Below the pieces are notes generated by a model. That model had not been told where the DNA came from and ran no database searches. It saw only the letters and a program-made list of their open reading frames with translations. Positions 27,901 to 35,288 of a DNA stretch of 43,191 nt are shown here, piece after piece (position 1 is the stretch's first letter; every line of letters starts with the position of its first letter). The translations under genes and the position numbers were made by a program. This DNA is from Clostridia bacterium (GTDB lineage: Bacteria; Bacillota; Clostridia; Christensenellales; CAG-138), in contig QKAN01000121.1 of the NCBI GenBank assembly GCA_003246365.1, positions 1 to 43,191 of the forward strand, read 5' to 3'.

Positions 27901-30900
27901 TATGATGAGCTCGGACGAATGAAGGCATGGTTCGATGCGGCGGGGACACAACAGGTTGAGAACATCTATGATACGAGCAATCGTGTGATTTTTCAAATTG
28001 ACGCGCAAAAAGGCGAATATACGATCGCTTACGACGACGGTGAAACGATCATGACCGATGCGCTGGGACAGACGAGCCAAATCTATTACGACGAACAGTT
28101 CCGCACGACAAAAGAAATTGACGCTCTTGGAAACACGACGCGTTATTACTACGACGAGGCGGGCAATCTTGTCGGCACGACGGACGCATATGAAAAATTG
28201 ACCTCATCGGAATATGACGAACACGGGAATCAGGTGAAGAATATTCTTCCGGACGGTTCGACAGGGGTCAAGAAATATGACGAGAACAACAACCTCACGA
28301 GCTATACGGACGGAAACGGGCACACGAGCACGTATACTTACGATGAAAAGGGCAACCTGCTCACTGCGACGGGTGCAAGCGGCGGTAAAACGTTGTATGC
28401 CTACAACGAAAAAGGGCAGATGCTCTCCGCGACCGATGCCGCCGGAAACACGACAAAATATGAATATGACGGCGCGAACCTAATCAAAATGACTGACGCG
28501 CTGGGCAACGCGACCCTGTTTGAGTATGATGCGCTTGGACAAGTGGTTCGCTCCACGGATGCGCTCGGGAATATGACGCAGTACAAGTATGACGCGAATG
28601 GAAATCTGATTGCGATGACATTGGCAGACGGCGCGGAGACGACCTATGCCTACGATGCGCTCAACAACTGCATCTCTGCGACCGACCCGTTGGGGAACGT
28701 GACGACTTATGAATATGACAAACTCTCGCGTCTCGTGAAAGCCACGTTTGCTGACGGCACAGCGCAGACGATGGAGTACGACTTCAATTCCAACATCGTG
28801 AAAGTTACGGACGCGTTGGGCAGCGTGACGAGCGCAGCATATGACAAGTCAGGAAATCGCATCAGCGCGACAGATACGGCAGGAAGTACAACAACGTATG
28901 CATATGACAAGCTGAACCGAATCGTCAAAGAGACTTTGCCGACGGGAGCATTCCGCAGCTATGTTTACAACCTTGAAACGGGTTTGGTGGACGAAAGTAC
29001 GGACGAATACGGGATTACGAAAAAATACGACTACGATAAAGCGGGCAACCTGATCAAATACACGCTGGAAAACGGCGCGGTGTACGAAACCGAATATGAC
29101 GCGGAAAACCGTACAATCCGACAGACCGATCCGCTTGGGAGCACAGATTCGGTAGAGTATGATCTATCTGGGCGTATGGTTACCGCAACCAGCGTGCTCG
29201 GCGGCACGTCACGGTTTGAGTACGACGCGGTTGGCAATCTCATTATGGCGACGGATGCACTCGGCAATATAACGCGCATGGAATATGACGCGCTAGGTCG
29301 CGTGGTCAGGACGATTGACGCGCTGGAAAATGAGACGAGATACGCCTACAACGCGGTCGGAGATCTCCAAACGGTTACGGACGCGCTTGGCAACGTGGAA
29401 TCGTATCAATACGACAAAAACGGAAACCTCTCCCAACTCACCGACGCGCTGGGACGGAAGATGACGTTCGGCTACGACGCGCTGGGCGACATGACGAAGG
29501 CGGTACAGAAAAACGGCGCAGTCACCGTCAGCGAATATGATGCGGCGGGCAGGCTGACGAAGCAGACGGACGCGCTCGGCAACGCGACGGCGTATACCTA
29601 CAACGCGCAGGGGCTTGCCGAAACGATCACCGATGCGCTTGGACAGGTGGCAAGAATTGCATATGACAAGCTCGGCAACCCGCTGACGATCACTGCGCCA
29701 AACGGCGGCGTGACGAAGTATGAATACGCTGCCTCCGGTCAGCTGCTTTCCACGACGGACGCGGTCGGGTTGAAGACGGCGTATGCGTATGACAACGTCG
29801 GCAACGTGACAGAACTGACGGTGAACGGCAATGCGACAGCTTATACATATGACCTTGCCGGCAATGTCACCTCGCTGACGGATGCGGAAGGGCGCAGAGC
29901 AGAGTTTACCTACGACGCGGCGGGGAACCTTCTCACAACGACATATCCCGACGGGAGCCAATCCACAACGGAATACGACTTGCTCGGACGTGTTGCGAAG
30001 CAAACGCCGCGCGGGAGCCTGCCAACGGCGTATGAATATGATGCGGCAGGCAATATACTAAGCGTGACAACCGGGACAAAAGTCACCTCATATACGTATG
30101 ATGCTCTGGGTAACCGCACGCAGATCACCTATCCCGACGGGACGAGCGATGTCTATGCATATGACGCGCTGGGCAACCTGATCGACAGCACGGACGCGCT
30201 GGGGGTTGAGACACAATTTGCCTATGACGCTTCGTCGCTGCTATCGCAGGTGACATATGCCAACGACGCAACGCTTTTGATCGACTATGACAAGGCGGGC
30301 AATATCCTCGCGGAGACGGACGCGCTGGGAACTGTGCAGACCTACGCCTACGATGCCGTGGGTCGCATGACCGCGGTCACAGACGCGCTAGGGAACGTGA
30401 CGCAATACGCCTACGATGCGGGGGACAACCTGACGCAGGTTACCGATGCTCTTGGCAACGATACGGGCTATACCTATGACCTCAACGGTAACCTCACAAG
30501 CGAAACGGACGCGCTGGGCAACACGATTTGCTACAGCTATACGCCCGAAGGATGGCTGAAGGAAATTGCCAAAGCTGACGGTGAGACGATTACCTATGAA
30601 TACGACAAAACTGGAAACCTCACGAAGGAAACAACTTCGGACGGGGCAGTGACGGTGCATGCGTATAACCAGATCGGAGAGCTGGTGACGACCACGGACG
30701 CTGACGGTGAAACAAAATATCAATATAACAGCAAAGGTCAACTTTCTTATGTTGTCAACCCCACGGGAGACGTGGTACGGTATACCTACGACGATTATGG
30801 TCGCAAAACCGTGCTCACTTATCCGGACGGTCGGACGGTTGCCTACACTTATGACGACATGGATCGTCTTGTTGGCGTGAAGGGGCTAGACGGCACAAAG

Positions 30901-33336
30901 ACAAACTACAGTTATGATGCGGACGGACGCAGGATAGAAACGCAAAGCGACACCTTGACAACGACATACGCATATGACGATGTCGGCAACTTGACGAATC
31001 AAGAAACGACAGGAAAGACGGAGCTTACGCTTGAATATGTGTACGACCTGAATAACCGCATGACGAGCGAAACGCGCACCGAAAGCGGCGAAACCGTCAA
31101 ATCGACCTACGTCTACGACAAGCTGGGGCAGCTCACGGTGTTCACGAAGAGCGATGGATATAGTGAGAGCTATTCGTATGATTCCGCGGGCAACATGCTG
31201 GAAAAGACGGTGAACACCCAGAAGATCGCTATGACCTATGACGCGGCAAATGAACTGAAGACCATGACTGCGTCCAATGGAACTGTGAACTACGCCTACG
31301 ACGCAAACGGCAATCTCACGCAAATGACGCTGAACACATATACGGACACGTATACCTACAACGTCAAAAACCAGCTGACGAACTACAGCGGTTACGACGG
31401 CTACCAGCAGCGCTACAGCTATAACGCGCGCGGACAGCTCACGCAGAAGCAGACGAGCGGAAACGCCGAACGCCAAACACTGGAAGCAATTGCAGCTGAC
31501 GGGGGCGAATCTGCTGCCGCAGCCACCGAAGACGGAGGTAGCGACGACGACCCCGACCCCGACCCGTACGCATCGGCAGCCACGAACGCAACATGGCAGA
31601 TAACGACATATATTTATGATGACACGGCGGTATATTACGAAGTTTTGACCGAGACGACCGACGGCATTACCACGGCGTATGAATACGGGGTAGAGCGCAT
31701 CTCAGCGTATACAAAAGACTCGCTGAGCACGCAAAAGACCGACTACGTCTACGACGGACGCGGTTCTGTTGCGCAAACCCTGACGTATAACAGCAGCTGG
31801 TACACCTTTGGCGGATTCCTCTCTAGCAAAGGCGTGAACAGCTATACCTATACGCCGTTTGGCGAATTGCTCACGGGCGAAGGCGCTGGCTTCCGCTTCA
31901 ACGGGGAATACTACGACAGCGCAACGGGGATGCTCAATTTGCGCGCAAGGCAGTATGAGCCGGGGGTGATGCGGTTTGTTCAACGCGACCTGCTCAAGGG
32001 AGATCAAGCCGCGCCGCTGTCGCTGAATCGCTATCTTTACTGCGAGAACGATTCGGTGAACTTTGTCGATCCGAGTGGCCGTTCAATTGCAAACTTGTGG
32101 AATAAAGCGAAAGCCACGGTAAGCAATGTGGCCACAAGAGTTGCCACAACTGTATCGAAAACAGCAAAAACCGTTGCTACAACAGTGACAGCTGCTGCAA
32201 AAACCGTTGCAACCACGGTGACAGCAACAGCGAAAACCGTTGCAACCACAGTGACAGCAACAGCGAAAACCGTTGCAACCACAGTGACAGCAGCAGCAAA
32301 GACCGTTGGAAATGTAGTAAGTAATGCAGTAACAACAGTTTCGAATTCGGTAAAGCAAGCTGCAACCGTGGTAAAGAGCGGTGCAATCAATGCGGCTGCA
32401 AAGATCACTTCGGCGGCTACAACATTCGCGAATAATGTAAAGACAACCGTTTCAAACACGCGCACAAGCGTTTTGGATTGGTACGGAAGAAACGAAGAGA
32501 CGATCAATAAGTGCCTGACGACAGCGGCAATAGTACTTGGAACAGTAGCGTTTGTGGCGCTCACAGTAGCCTCCGCAGGAGCCGTTGCGGCGGCGGCGGG
32601 TGTCATGTTCGCGGGGACGGCACTGGCAGGATCGGCAGCAACACTTGCGACAATCGGCGTATACGGGCTTGCAACGGTCACGGCACTATTCGGAGCAAGT
32701 AATATTGGAGAAATCTGGTCAGGTTATAACGTAATTCGCGATATGGTTTTTGGCGGCAACCAAATGGCGTACGACTATGCGCAAGCTGGGCTAGCCGTAT
32801 TGAACATGGAAGTTATGCAATTTGGCAGCTACAATTCTGGATTAGTCAGAACCCCATCAACGGTAGACGACCCAACGGATGAGGTGGTCGGCAATTCGGC
32901 AGGAGAATACGCAGGCAAGCAAGCCACTGGAGCGACGCAGAGCGGGAATGCGGAGACGACGGCGTGCACTTCCGGGCAAGGGTCAAGTGGAGCATCTGAG
33001 TGGACTAATCCTGATGGGTCTGTAAAATGGCCGCCAAATAACGGGTTTCAGGAGAACCCGACAAGCATTACCTTGGAACCAGGGACAATAGTTGATAGAT
33101 ATGGTGGAAGCTCAGGCAAATTTGTTTCACCTATAGGAACATCCTATGTGGAGAGGTCATTACCAATAGGATCGGATACACGCCCATATAACGCATATCA
33201 AATTGTTAAGCCTATTGAAGTGCAATCGGGTTTTGTAGCTCCTTGGTTTGGACAGCTAGGTGGTGGGGTCCAGTATCAATTTTCGAAAACAATAGAAGAA
33301 CTAATAGAGCAAGGATACATTAGGAGGATACCGTAA
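21988..33336 (+). CDS. Giant secreted RHS/YD-repeat toxin with DNRLRE domain and TNT NAD+ glycohydrolase tip
   Basis: A 3782-residue exported protein. I start at ATG 21988 (MVRIRKILGLTLTLV) behind AAGGAG; a TTG at 21967 has no such signal. A Sec signal peptide ends near PVHALA. Then come a five-fold Pro/Glu/Thr 12-mer repeat (residues ~253-312), a DNRLRE-type domain (~546-712), Ig/Fn3-like repeats (~850-1250), a DUF6531-like block with EPINFNTGNFFLEARDY (~1771), many YD repeats (~1930-3155), an Asp-Pro-rich insert, the RHS core ending NSVNFVDPSG-like (~3285-3363), an 11-residue repeat linker, a hydrophobic stretch (~3509-3570) and the tip. The last ~95 residues are a TNT domain: DRYGGSSGKFVSP, RSLP, APWFGQLGGGVQYQF, whose Gln matches the essential Gln of the mycobacterial toxin. 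It should hydrolyse NAD+ in target cells. The architecture is WapA-like. Confidence 0.95.
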   Translation: MVRIRKILGLTLTLVTVLSLFPVHALAEEAQPYESVETLGSGVTLYHNKDGTDTLVVESETTNNATNTDPDRLMNSGGYLTNEGSMVDLKIEKEFNEGDTLVTVGIDGASVSFYPLVQDAPAETNESTEEDDEEISSGIIISFVDRKDSSTPIKVISVSSGTMLEDIEFPNSLRVKLESIEETFSLPVKNWHALFGTYGDESGAWQFVPDWDYDAFRLSEALQTDMEGDPSTETDNDPFVIPYVLVEMEAEIPEATETPLPSDTPEAIETPLPSDTPEATLTPPSPDIPEVTETPLPLETSEAVQTPFPTETTEDYTDPELTATKSESGTQTVRLCWQKPTGIVFEETTAEPIEITETATPIQPEVTPTLQQETSEPSEKPAETPNVPETATPESVETENLPEPTWDGPGTVDGRLRGYSEGTYSAVVYEGVFSENTDIELRALQSGVKENVLIGEYTGNHVYAYRMNFNGLTPVLSGRTVKLYSAGKQVGLIDAPYMSDARGSSSTDIAVSLNSIGGGSYELTYTPSDEWLCSDRRVYPVVMDPQVTFTSSSSSSIRNNYVNSAAPNTLYSATASGNVLLVGGTYTGYILPVLNSTLVDDRNKVLILSAGLTANGESSNTNNISAYQVKGNWGEASITYNNSPGYYDTVLDTKLVAFNVFVTWDIAKAFSSWFDAIDTRTNYGIALAGPTQNAVAASTAYHQMKYTVTYYRIDEENTLTATPVENADGTGTVNLTWDAIPNASSYYIGIYNGKEYEYIDVGNVTSWSTNGNGVWPTSEEIAEGRYALHLDGTGGELPASPLNTYKNANASNTSISYYFTVLPANAFGQAANPGFTASAVMPHALVPSQPTSVLVSPNSWTNTDQVSVSWSGVVDYLEDGTELTTLETGGRIEYSVDGITNWQTTGQDTASGTYLFDTSALADGTHTVYIRGVDKDGNEGAPRGAQILIDRTGPTQPSVEAVPEDWTNATSVIISWTGISDLSGISRVDYSADGLSWTDSGSVQDSDVMTLDISTFSEGAHDVRIRAVDLAGNTGEIGETSFYKDSTAPAADSFVANPANWTDGNTVNIAWTNLADAHAGLASLAYSVDGSIYAALDHTLTNGTVEIDASGMADGTHIAVFRYTDYAGNTGSTTVTFYRDTEAPVISLAQPLDGDLVNGIVNISGIVEDRSLSSWTLTAEGTSTLLTVASGTSQVYGALLGVLDTSAFADGEEISLKLTAEDEAGHETIVNGVIVKVDRSLQNIEGKVEISDPINGDILTSADTQGNYSKKYYNSEQTGYVYLDGKLLCEAKYGAFSFSNISLAEGSSHTLSVISEDTEGNIYYSDGMGLYGLGSGAPEAATGTVESGSLSSPKNILALRLTTTQSETTGINYSFSEDNGASWKIMEPDVDVRLVNETKSVMFKAELDGTSILHGWEMSAIVEKSPITLTARLLGDVTSFNITNGDPLTQEPYETITTDLPESGITTYAVYADGSKTNNALEYETLLTSEGASVTISALALDDENKLYGSGTTNVEQLLRTDISESDSTYESGELISAQPIYAIRFLTTTTGGDCSYYYSLNGTDWTSATRGQYLLLEHSTTKLYFRAEQTASAKITGVSLEGVSVTGKNMTVQLLEAPSNVIARDYGKYTDQRYALSWSASASAGTDSKYVVYRNGIQIGTTSSLSYTDYDYQSNAVFTVSLAKTFIAPDVIADHTHFLDRESEKIAAKKVVMTPSSTTSGETNDLIDFSDVDTLRELYGDTYLFTRDMLTPPEADTVSEKTLGRTQYCALGYEPINFNTGNFFLEARDYAQSDLSGTLEILRTYNTQTNVEDGPFGHGWEFAYSQKLELYADGNIGYRAADGALTVFRPNGDGTYFGSDFDRRTLTVDRVNREYQVSEQDKTVYVFSMNLGWLLRAEDKNGNAVRIERTENGYMSAIIAKSGVRLPLTMDENGHITQITLPNGRVLNYAYDNDNLVTYIDALGNETRYEYDELGRMKAWFDAAGTQQVENIYDTSNRVIFQIDAQKGEYTIAYDDGETIMTDALGQTSQIYYDEQFRTTKEIDALGNTTRYYYDEAGNLVGTTDAYEKLTSSEYDEHGNQVKNILPDGSTGVKKYDENNNLTSYTDGNGHTSTYTYDEKGNLLTATGASGGKTLYAYNEKGQMLSATDAAGNTTKYEYDGANLIKMTDALGNATLFEYDALGQVVRSTDALGNMTQYKYDANGNLIAMTLADGAETTYAYDALNNCISATDPLGNVTTYEYDKLSRLVKATFADGTAQTMEYDFNSNIVKVTDALGSVTSAAYDKSGNRISATDTAGSTTTYAYDKLNRIVKETLPTGAFRSYVYNLETGLVDESTDEYGITKKYDYDKAGNLIKYTLENGAVYETEYDAENRTIRQTDPLGSTDSVEYDLSGRMVTATSVLGGTSRFEYDAVGNLIMATDALGNITRMEYDALGRVVRTIDALENETRYAYNAVGDLQTVTDALGNVESYQYDKNGNLSQLTDALGRKMTFGYDALGDMTKAVQKNGAVTVSEYDAAGRLTKQTDALGNATAYTYNAQGLAETITDALGQVARIAYDKLGNPLTITAPNGGVTKYEYAASGQLLSTTDAVGLKTAYAYDNVGNVTELTVNGNATAYTYDLAGNVTSLTDAEGRRAEFTYDAAGNLLTTTYPDGSQSTTEYDLLGRVAKQTPRGSLPTAYEYDAAGNILSVTTGTKVTSYTYDALGNRTQITYPDGTSDVYAYDALGNLIDSTDALGVETQFAYDASSLLSQVTYANDATLLIDYDKAGNILAETDALGTVQTYAYDAVGRMTAVTDALGNVTQYAYDAGDNLTQVTDALGNDTGYTYDLNGNLTSETDALGNTICYSYTPEGWLKEIAKADGETITYEYDKTGNLTKETTSDGAVTVHAYNQIGELVTTTDADGETKYQYNSKGQLSYVVNPTGDVVRYTYDDYGRKTVLTYPDGRTVAYTYDDMDRLVGVKGLDGTKTNYSYDADGRRIETQSDTLTTTYAYDDVGNLTNQETTGKTELTLEYVYDLNNRMTSETRTESGETVKSTYVYDKLGQLTVFTKSDGYSESYSYDSAGNMLEKTVNTQKIAMTYDAANELKTMTASNGTVNYAYDANGNLTQMTLNTYTDTYTYNVKNQLTNYSGYDGYQQRYSYNARGQLTQKQTSGNAERQTLEAIAADGGESAAAATEDGGSDDDPDPDPYASAATNATWQITTYIYDDTAVYYEVLTETTDGITTAYEYGVERISAYTKDSLSTQKTDYVYDGRGSVAQTLTYNSSWYTFGGFLSSKGVNSYTYTPFGELLTGEGAGFRFNGEYYDSATGMLNLRARQYEPGVMRFVQRDLLKGDQAAPLSLNRYLYCENDSVNFVDPSGRSIANLWNKAKATVSNVATRVATTVSKTAKTVATTVTAAAKTVATTVTATAKTVATTVTATAKTVATTVTAAAKTVGNVVSNAVTTVSNSVKQAATVVKSGAINAAAKITSAATTFANNVKTTVSNTRTSVLDWYGRNEETINKCLTTAAIVLGTVAFVALTVASAGAVAAAAGVMFAGTALAGSAATLATIGVYGLATVTALFGASNIGEIWSGYNVIRDMVFGGNQMAYDYAQAGLAVLNMEVMQFGSYNSGLVRTPSTVDDPTDEVVGNSAGEYAGKQATGATQSGNAETTACTSGQGSSGASEWTNPDGSVKWPPNNGFQENPTSITLEPGTIVDRYGGSSGKFVSPIGTSYVERSLPIGSDTRPYNAYQIVKPIEVQSGFVAPWFGQLGGGVQYQFSKTIEELIEQGYIRRIP
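22744..22923 (+). repeat. Five 36-bp units encoding a Pro/Glu/Thr 12-residue repeat
   Basis: Units of the form PEATETPLPSDT are repeated five times with drift in later copies. This gives an extended, protease-resistant stalk near the N-terminus of the large RHS protein, probably in the cell wall. It is inside the CDS. Confidence 0.85.
32161..32325 (+). repeat. 33-bp tandem repeat encoding 11-residue amphipathic units
   Basis: Units start at 32161, 32194, 32227, 32260 and (degenerate) 32293. Each encodes a form of TAKTVATTVTA; units three and four are identical in DNA. An 11-residue period with Lys and Thr on one side and Val/Ala on the other suits a long 11/3 amphipathic helix of the kind seen in alpha-synuclein and apolipoproteins. 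It lies just after the RHS core, before the hydrophobic stretch and the TNT tip. Confidence 0.85.
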
Positions 33337-33564
33337 GTGTGGAAATTTATTATAGCTGGTTATGAAGGGAATTGCGAATTGTTCGGAGTCAATATATTCG
33401 ATTTCCCTTGGGAGAAAAAAAATACAAAAATTATTGTATCAGATCCAATTTATAACCAAAGACACGAAATGAGTATTTATGAAGTGACAATAACTGGAGA
33501 AAAGCATTTGTTTGCTGCAGGAGAATTTAGTAATGGAGTGTTTGGGTTTTATATAAACGACTAG
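33337..33564 (+). CDS. Putative immunity protein for the TNT toxin
   Basis: A 75-residue protein whose GTG start (33337) directly follows the rhs TAA stop with no gap, so its translation is probably coupled to termination on the toxin gene. The C-terminal half (YEVTITGEKHLFAAGEFSNG, then VFGFY) has a beta-rich, single-domain look. I cannot name the family. Position and coupling argue that it binds the TNT NAD+ glycohydrolase and protects the producer; TNT toxins in other bacteria need a dedicated immunity partner. GTG is the only start that fits the whole domain; no other start is as well placed. Confidence 0.7.
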   Translation: MWKFIIAGYEGNCELFGVNIFDFPWEKKNTKIIVSDPIYNQRHEMSIYEVTITGEKHLFAAGEFSNGVFGFYIND

Positions 33565-33635
33565 TATCTATTCGAAGAACCCGTTGCCTGGAGATTTTGT
33601 TAACCCAAGACAACTACCTTGAGGAGAATAAATGG

Positions 33636-33983
33636 ATGGAAAGTAGCTTTAGTAGAAATATGTTAGTAACGGAACAGTTCGAATTGGAGTTTGTCTTTCC
33701 GATTTCGAAAACTATTTACGTAGGAAATGTATATATAGTTCTACTAGAAATACCGCGCAAATCATCCGAAGTGGATAATTTGTACGGAGTAGACAATAAA
33801 GGGAAAATAATTTGGAAAGTTGAGAGTGTGCAAAAAGCATTCGGACTTGTAAACAGCACGCCGTATATCGCGGTAAATGTAGTTAGCGAAGAGGTTGTAA
33901 GTGTTACGAATTTTTATGGGATGCGCTTCTATGTACGAGTTGCTGATGGTACTTTATTTGATAAAGAAAATTTAAGATGGTAA
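33636..33983 (+). CDS. Immunity-like hypothetical protein
   Basis: A 115-residue protein. I choose ATG 33636 because GAGGAG (33621-33626) lies 9 bases upstream; a TTG at 33597 has no such signal. The middle reads NVYIVLLEIP, NLYGVDNKGKIIWKVESVQ, then a beta-rich region ending VADGTLFDKENLRW. The pattern (beta strand, D-x-x-G-x-I-x-W, G-x-x-x-x-V/D) recalls single-domain immunity proteins found behind other polymorphic toxins, but I cannot name it. It is the second small gene behind the TNT tip, so it may belong to a tip that has since been replaced. Confidence 0.6.
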   Translation: MESSFSRNMLVTEQFELEFVFPISKTIYVGNVYIVLLEIPRKSSEVDNLYGVDNKGKIIWKVESVQKAFGLVNSTPYIAVNVVSEEVVSVTNFYGMRFYVRVADGTLFDKENLRW

Positions 33984-34014
33984 TGACTATTAGAAATCCT
34001 CTTATTCTATGTCG

Positions 34015-34246
34015 ACGTATTTCGTGAAGCTGCATTTGACGGCAACCAAACGGCGTACGACTATGCGCAAGCCGGGCTAGCCGTATTGAACATGGAAGTT
34101 ATGCAATTTGGCAGCTACAATTCTGGATTAGTCAGAGCCCCATCAACGGCAGACGACCCAACGGATGAGGTGGTCGGCAATTCGGCAGGAGAATACGCAG
34201 GCAAGCAAGCCACTGAGCGACGCAGAGCGGGAACGAAGGAATACAA
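34015..34246 (+). repeat. Orphan module 1: copy of the rhs pre-toxin linker, frameshifted
   Basis: Bases 34041-34246 repeat 32755-32960 of the large rhs gene at about 90% or better by eye, with weaker similarity back to ~34015. Relative to the parent, one G is missing in CACTGAGCG (34211-34219; parent CACTGGAGCG). This shifts the linker out of frame with the toxin that follows. There is no start codon with a ribosome-binding site. Confidence 0.85.
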
Positions 34247-34279
34247 AGTAGCTCTTGCGGCCAAAGGCCGGACTTCTAT

Positions 34280-34645
34280 GTGAAGCCGAACGGAGAAGTT
34301 GTGCTAGCAACGGGGTATCGGTATATGGATTCAGGACATGCATCAGGAGCACTGACCGAGGGCAAACAGTATTCTACTTATTTTGGGTTCGATAAGTATG
34401 GATCTGCTACTAGCGCAAGAGATGCATACCAGATTTCACCCAATTGGAGTGATGCAAGGGTATTAGGTGAGTTTGATACCTTACAGGTGATCGATACAAT
34501 GTATGTTCCAACTACTTATGGAAATACGACGTGTATCCCTGAACCTTTTGCCGTTAGTTATCCGGAATATGGAGTAGGCGGAGCTCAACAGTACAGAGCA
34601 GACAGCGTGCTAGATTTTTTCAATGTTAGTATGATAGGAAACTAA
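34280..34645 (+). CDS. Orphan RHS toxin tip of unrecognised type (module 1)
   Basis: A 121-residue frame from GTG 34280. The same frame is open back to 34217, where it encodes ATQSGNEG, matching the parent linker ATQSGNAE, so the natural product is a continuation of an RHS protein, not a free-standing gene. The tip contains KPNGEVVLATGYRYM, STYFGFDKYGSATSARDAY, GEFDTLQVIDTMYVP and PEYGVGGAQQY. I have a recollection of this kind of domain at other RHS C-termini but no family name or activity to give. With no ribosome-binding site or start, it is probably silent unless recombined onto the rhs gene. Its immunity partner follows one base after the stop. Confidence 0.6.
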   Translation: MKPNGEVVLATGYRYMDSGHASGALTEGKQYSTYFGFDKYGSATSARDAYQISPNWSDARVLGEFDTLQVIDTMYVPTTYGNTTCIPEPFAVSYPEYGVGGAQQYRADSVLDFFNVSMIGN

Positions 34646-34646
34646 T

Positions 34647-34850
34647 ATGTGTGATTTTCAGGTAATCGAAGCTATTAAAAAAATGTATGTCGAATATGGT
34701 GTAGACGTTGATTTTGTTAAAAATATGACGGATGAAGAGATTATAAAAGGCATGAAAGGGGTATTGGCGCGACTCGATATTAATAAAAAGAAAGAATACT
34801 CAGTGGAACATAGAGCTTTTATTAAAGAAGTCTATGCGCGGTTCTGCTAG
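34647..34850 (+). CDS. Putative immunity protein of module 1
   Basis: A 67-residue protein from ATG 34647, one base after the toxin stop. It is helical and charged (IEAIKKMYVEYGVDVDF, MTDEEIIKGMKGVLARLD). No family recognised. Assigned as immunity from its size and from tight coupling to the module 1 toxin tip. Because the toxin frame lacks its own start, expression of this gene needs its own upstream signal; none is clear. Confidence 0.6.
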   Translation: MCDFQVIEAIKKMYVEYGVDVDFVKNMTDEEIIKGMKGVLARLDINKKKEYSVEHRAFIKEVYARFC

Positions 34851-34921
34851 TGCTAATTTCGCTTATGGTATGGGATGCGATAGCCGATAAAAAGATTTGA
34901 GTTGTGAAGAGGACTGAAGAA

Positions 34922-35285
34922 ATGGACAGGTTACTTGTTGAAATAGTATATCAATGTTGACAGGAAGGGAACAATAACTATTCGAAGTGCATAGAACTAC
35001 ACAAGCAAGGGAAATATAGGTTAGCTTATTTATTACTAGTCGAACTCTTTGAGGAGACTCAAAATGAAGATATCAAATCATTACTCGAAAAATATTGGTG
35101 GACTTATGCGAACTAATAACTGTGTTATATTTGATTCGAGTGATATCTGAATACGCAATAACATACTTGAGGAATGTTTTAAATTCAGATATGGCGATCA
35201 AACTTCAACAACGTTCAAACCTCTTTATCGCAGGGCGCTCTTGTTGTGCTTTCACGATAAATCTGTATCTTTACTAAAGGAGTAA
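34922..35285 (+). pseudogene. Decayed small gene with stops and a frameshift (immunity remnant?)
   Basis: ATG 34922 follows a purine-rich GAAGAGGACTGAAGAA. The frame reads MDRLLVEIVYQC, TGA (34958-34960), CIELHKQGKYRLAYLLLVEL, FEETQNEDIKSLLEKYWW, stop at 35114. A second frame (multiples of 3) continues with TNNCVIFDSSDI, TGA (35148), then NNILEECFKFRYGDQT, FKPLYRRALLLCFHDKSVS and TAA at 35283-35285. Both parts look protein-like and together suggest one gene broken by a frameshift and two stops. The family is unknown. Confidence 0.35.
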
Positions 35286-35288
35286 AAT

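Noticed and set aside
32161-32325. CRISPR-like look of the 33-bp repeats
   Set aside because: The units are contiguous with no spacers, vary at third codon positions and stay in frame inside the rhs CDS. They are coding repeats.
27323-32681. Long minus-strand open frames opposite the YD repeats and core (for example 29293-30003, 30886-31476, 32037-32681)
   Set aside because: They arise from the regular codon pattern of the repeats on the plus strand, have no ribosome-binding sites and produce low-complexity or family-less products. The same shadows reappear opposite each copied core (37789-38625, 41906-42493).
21988-33336. Type VI or type VII secretion context for the RHS protein
   Set aside because: There is no PAAR, VgrG, WXG100 or LXG domain in or near it; the N-terminus is a Sec signal peptide.
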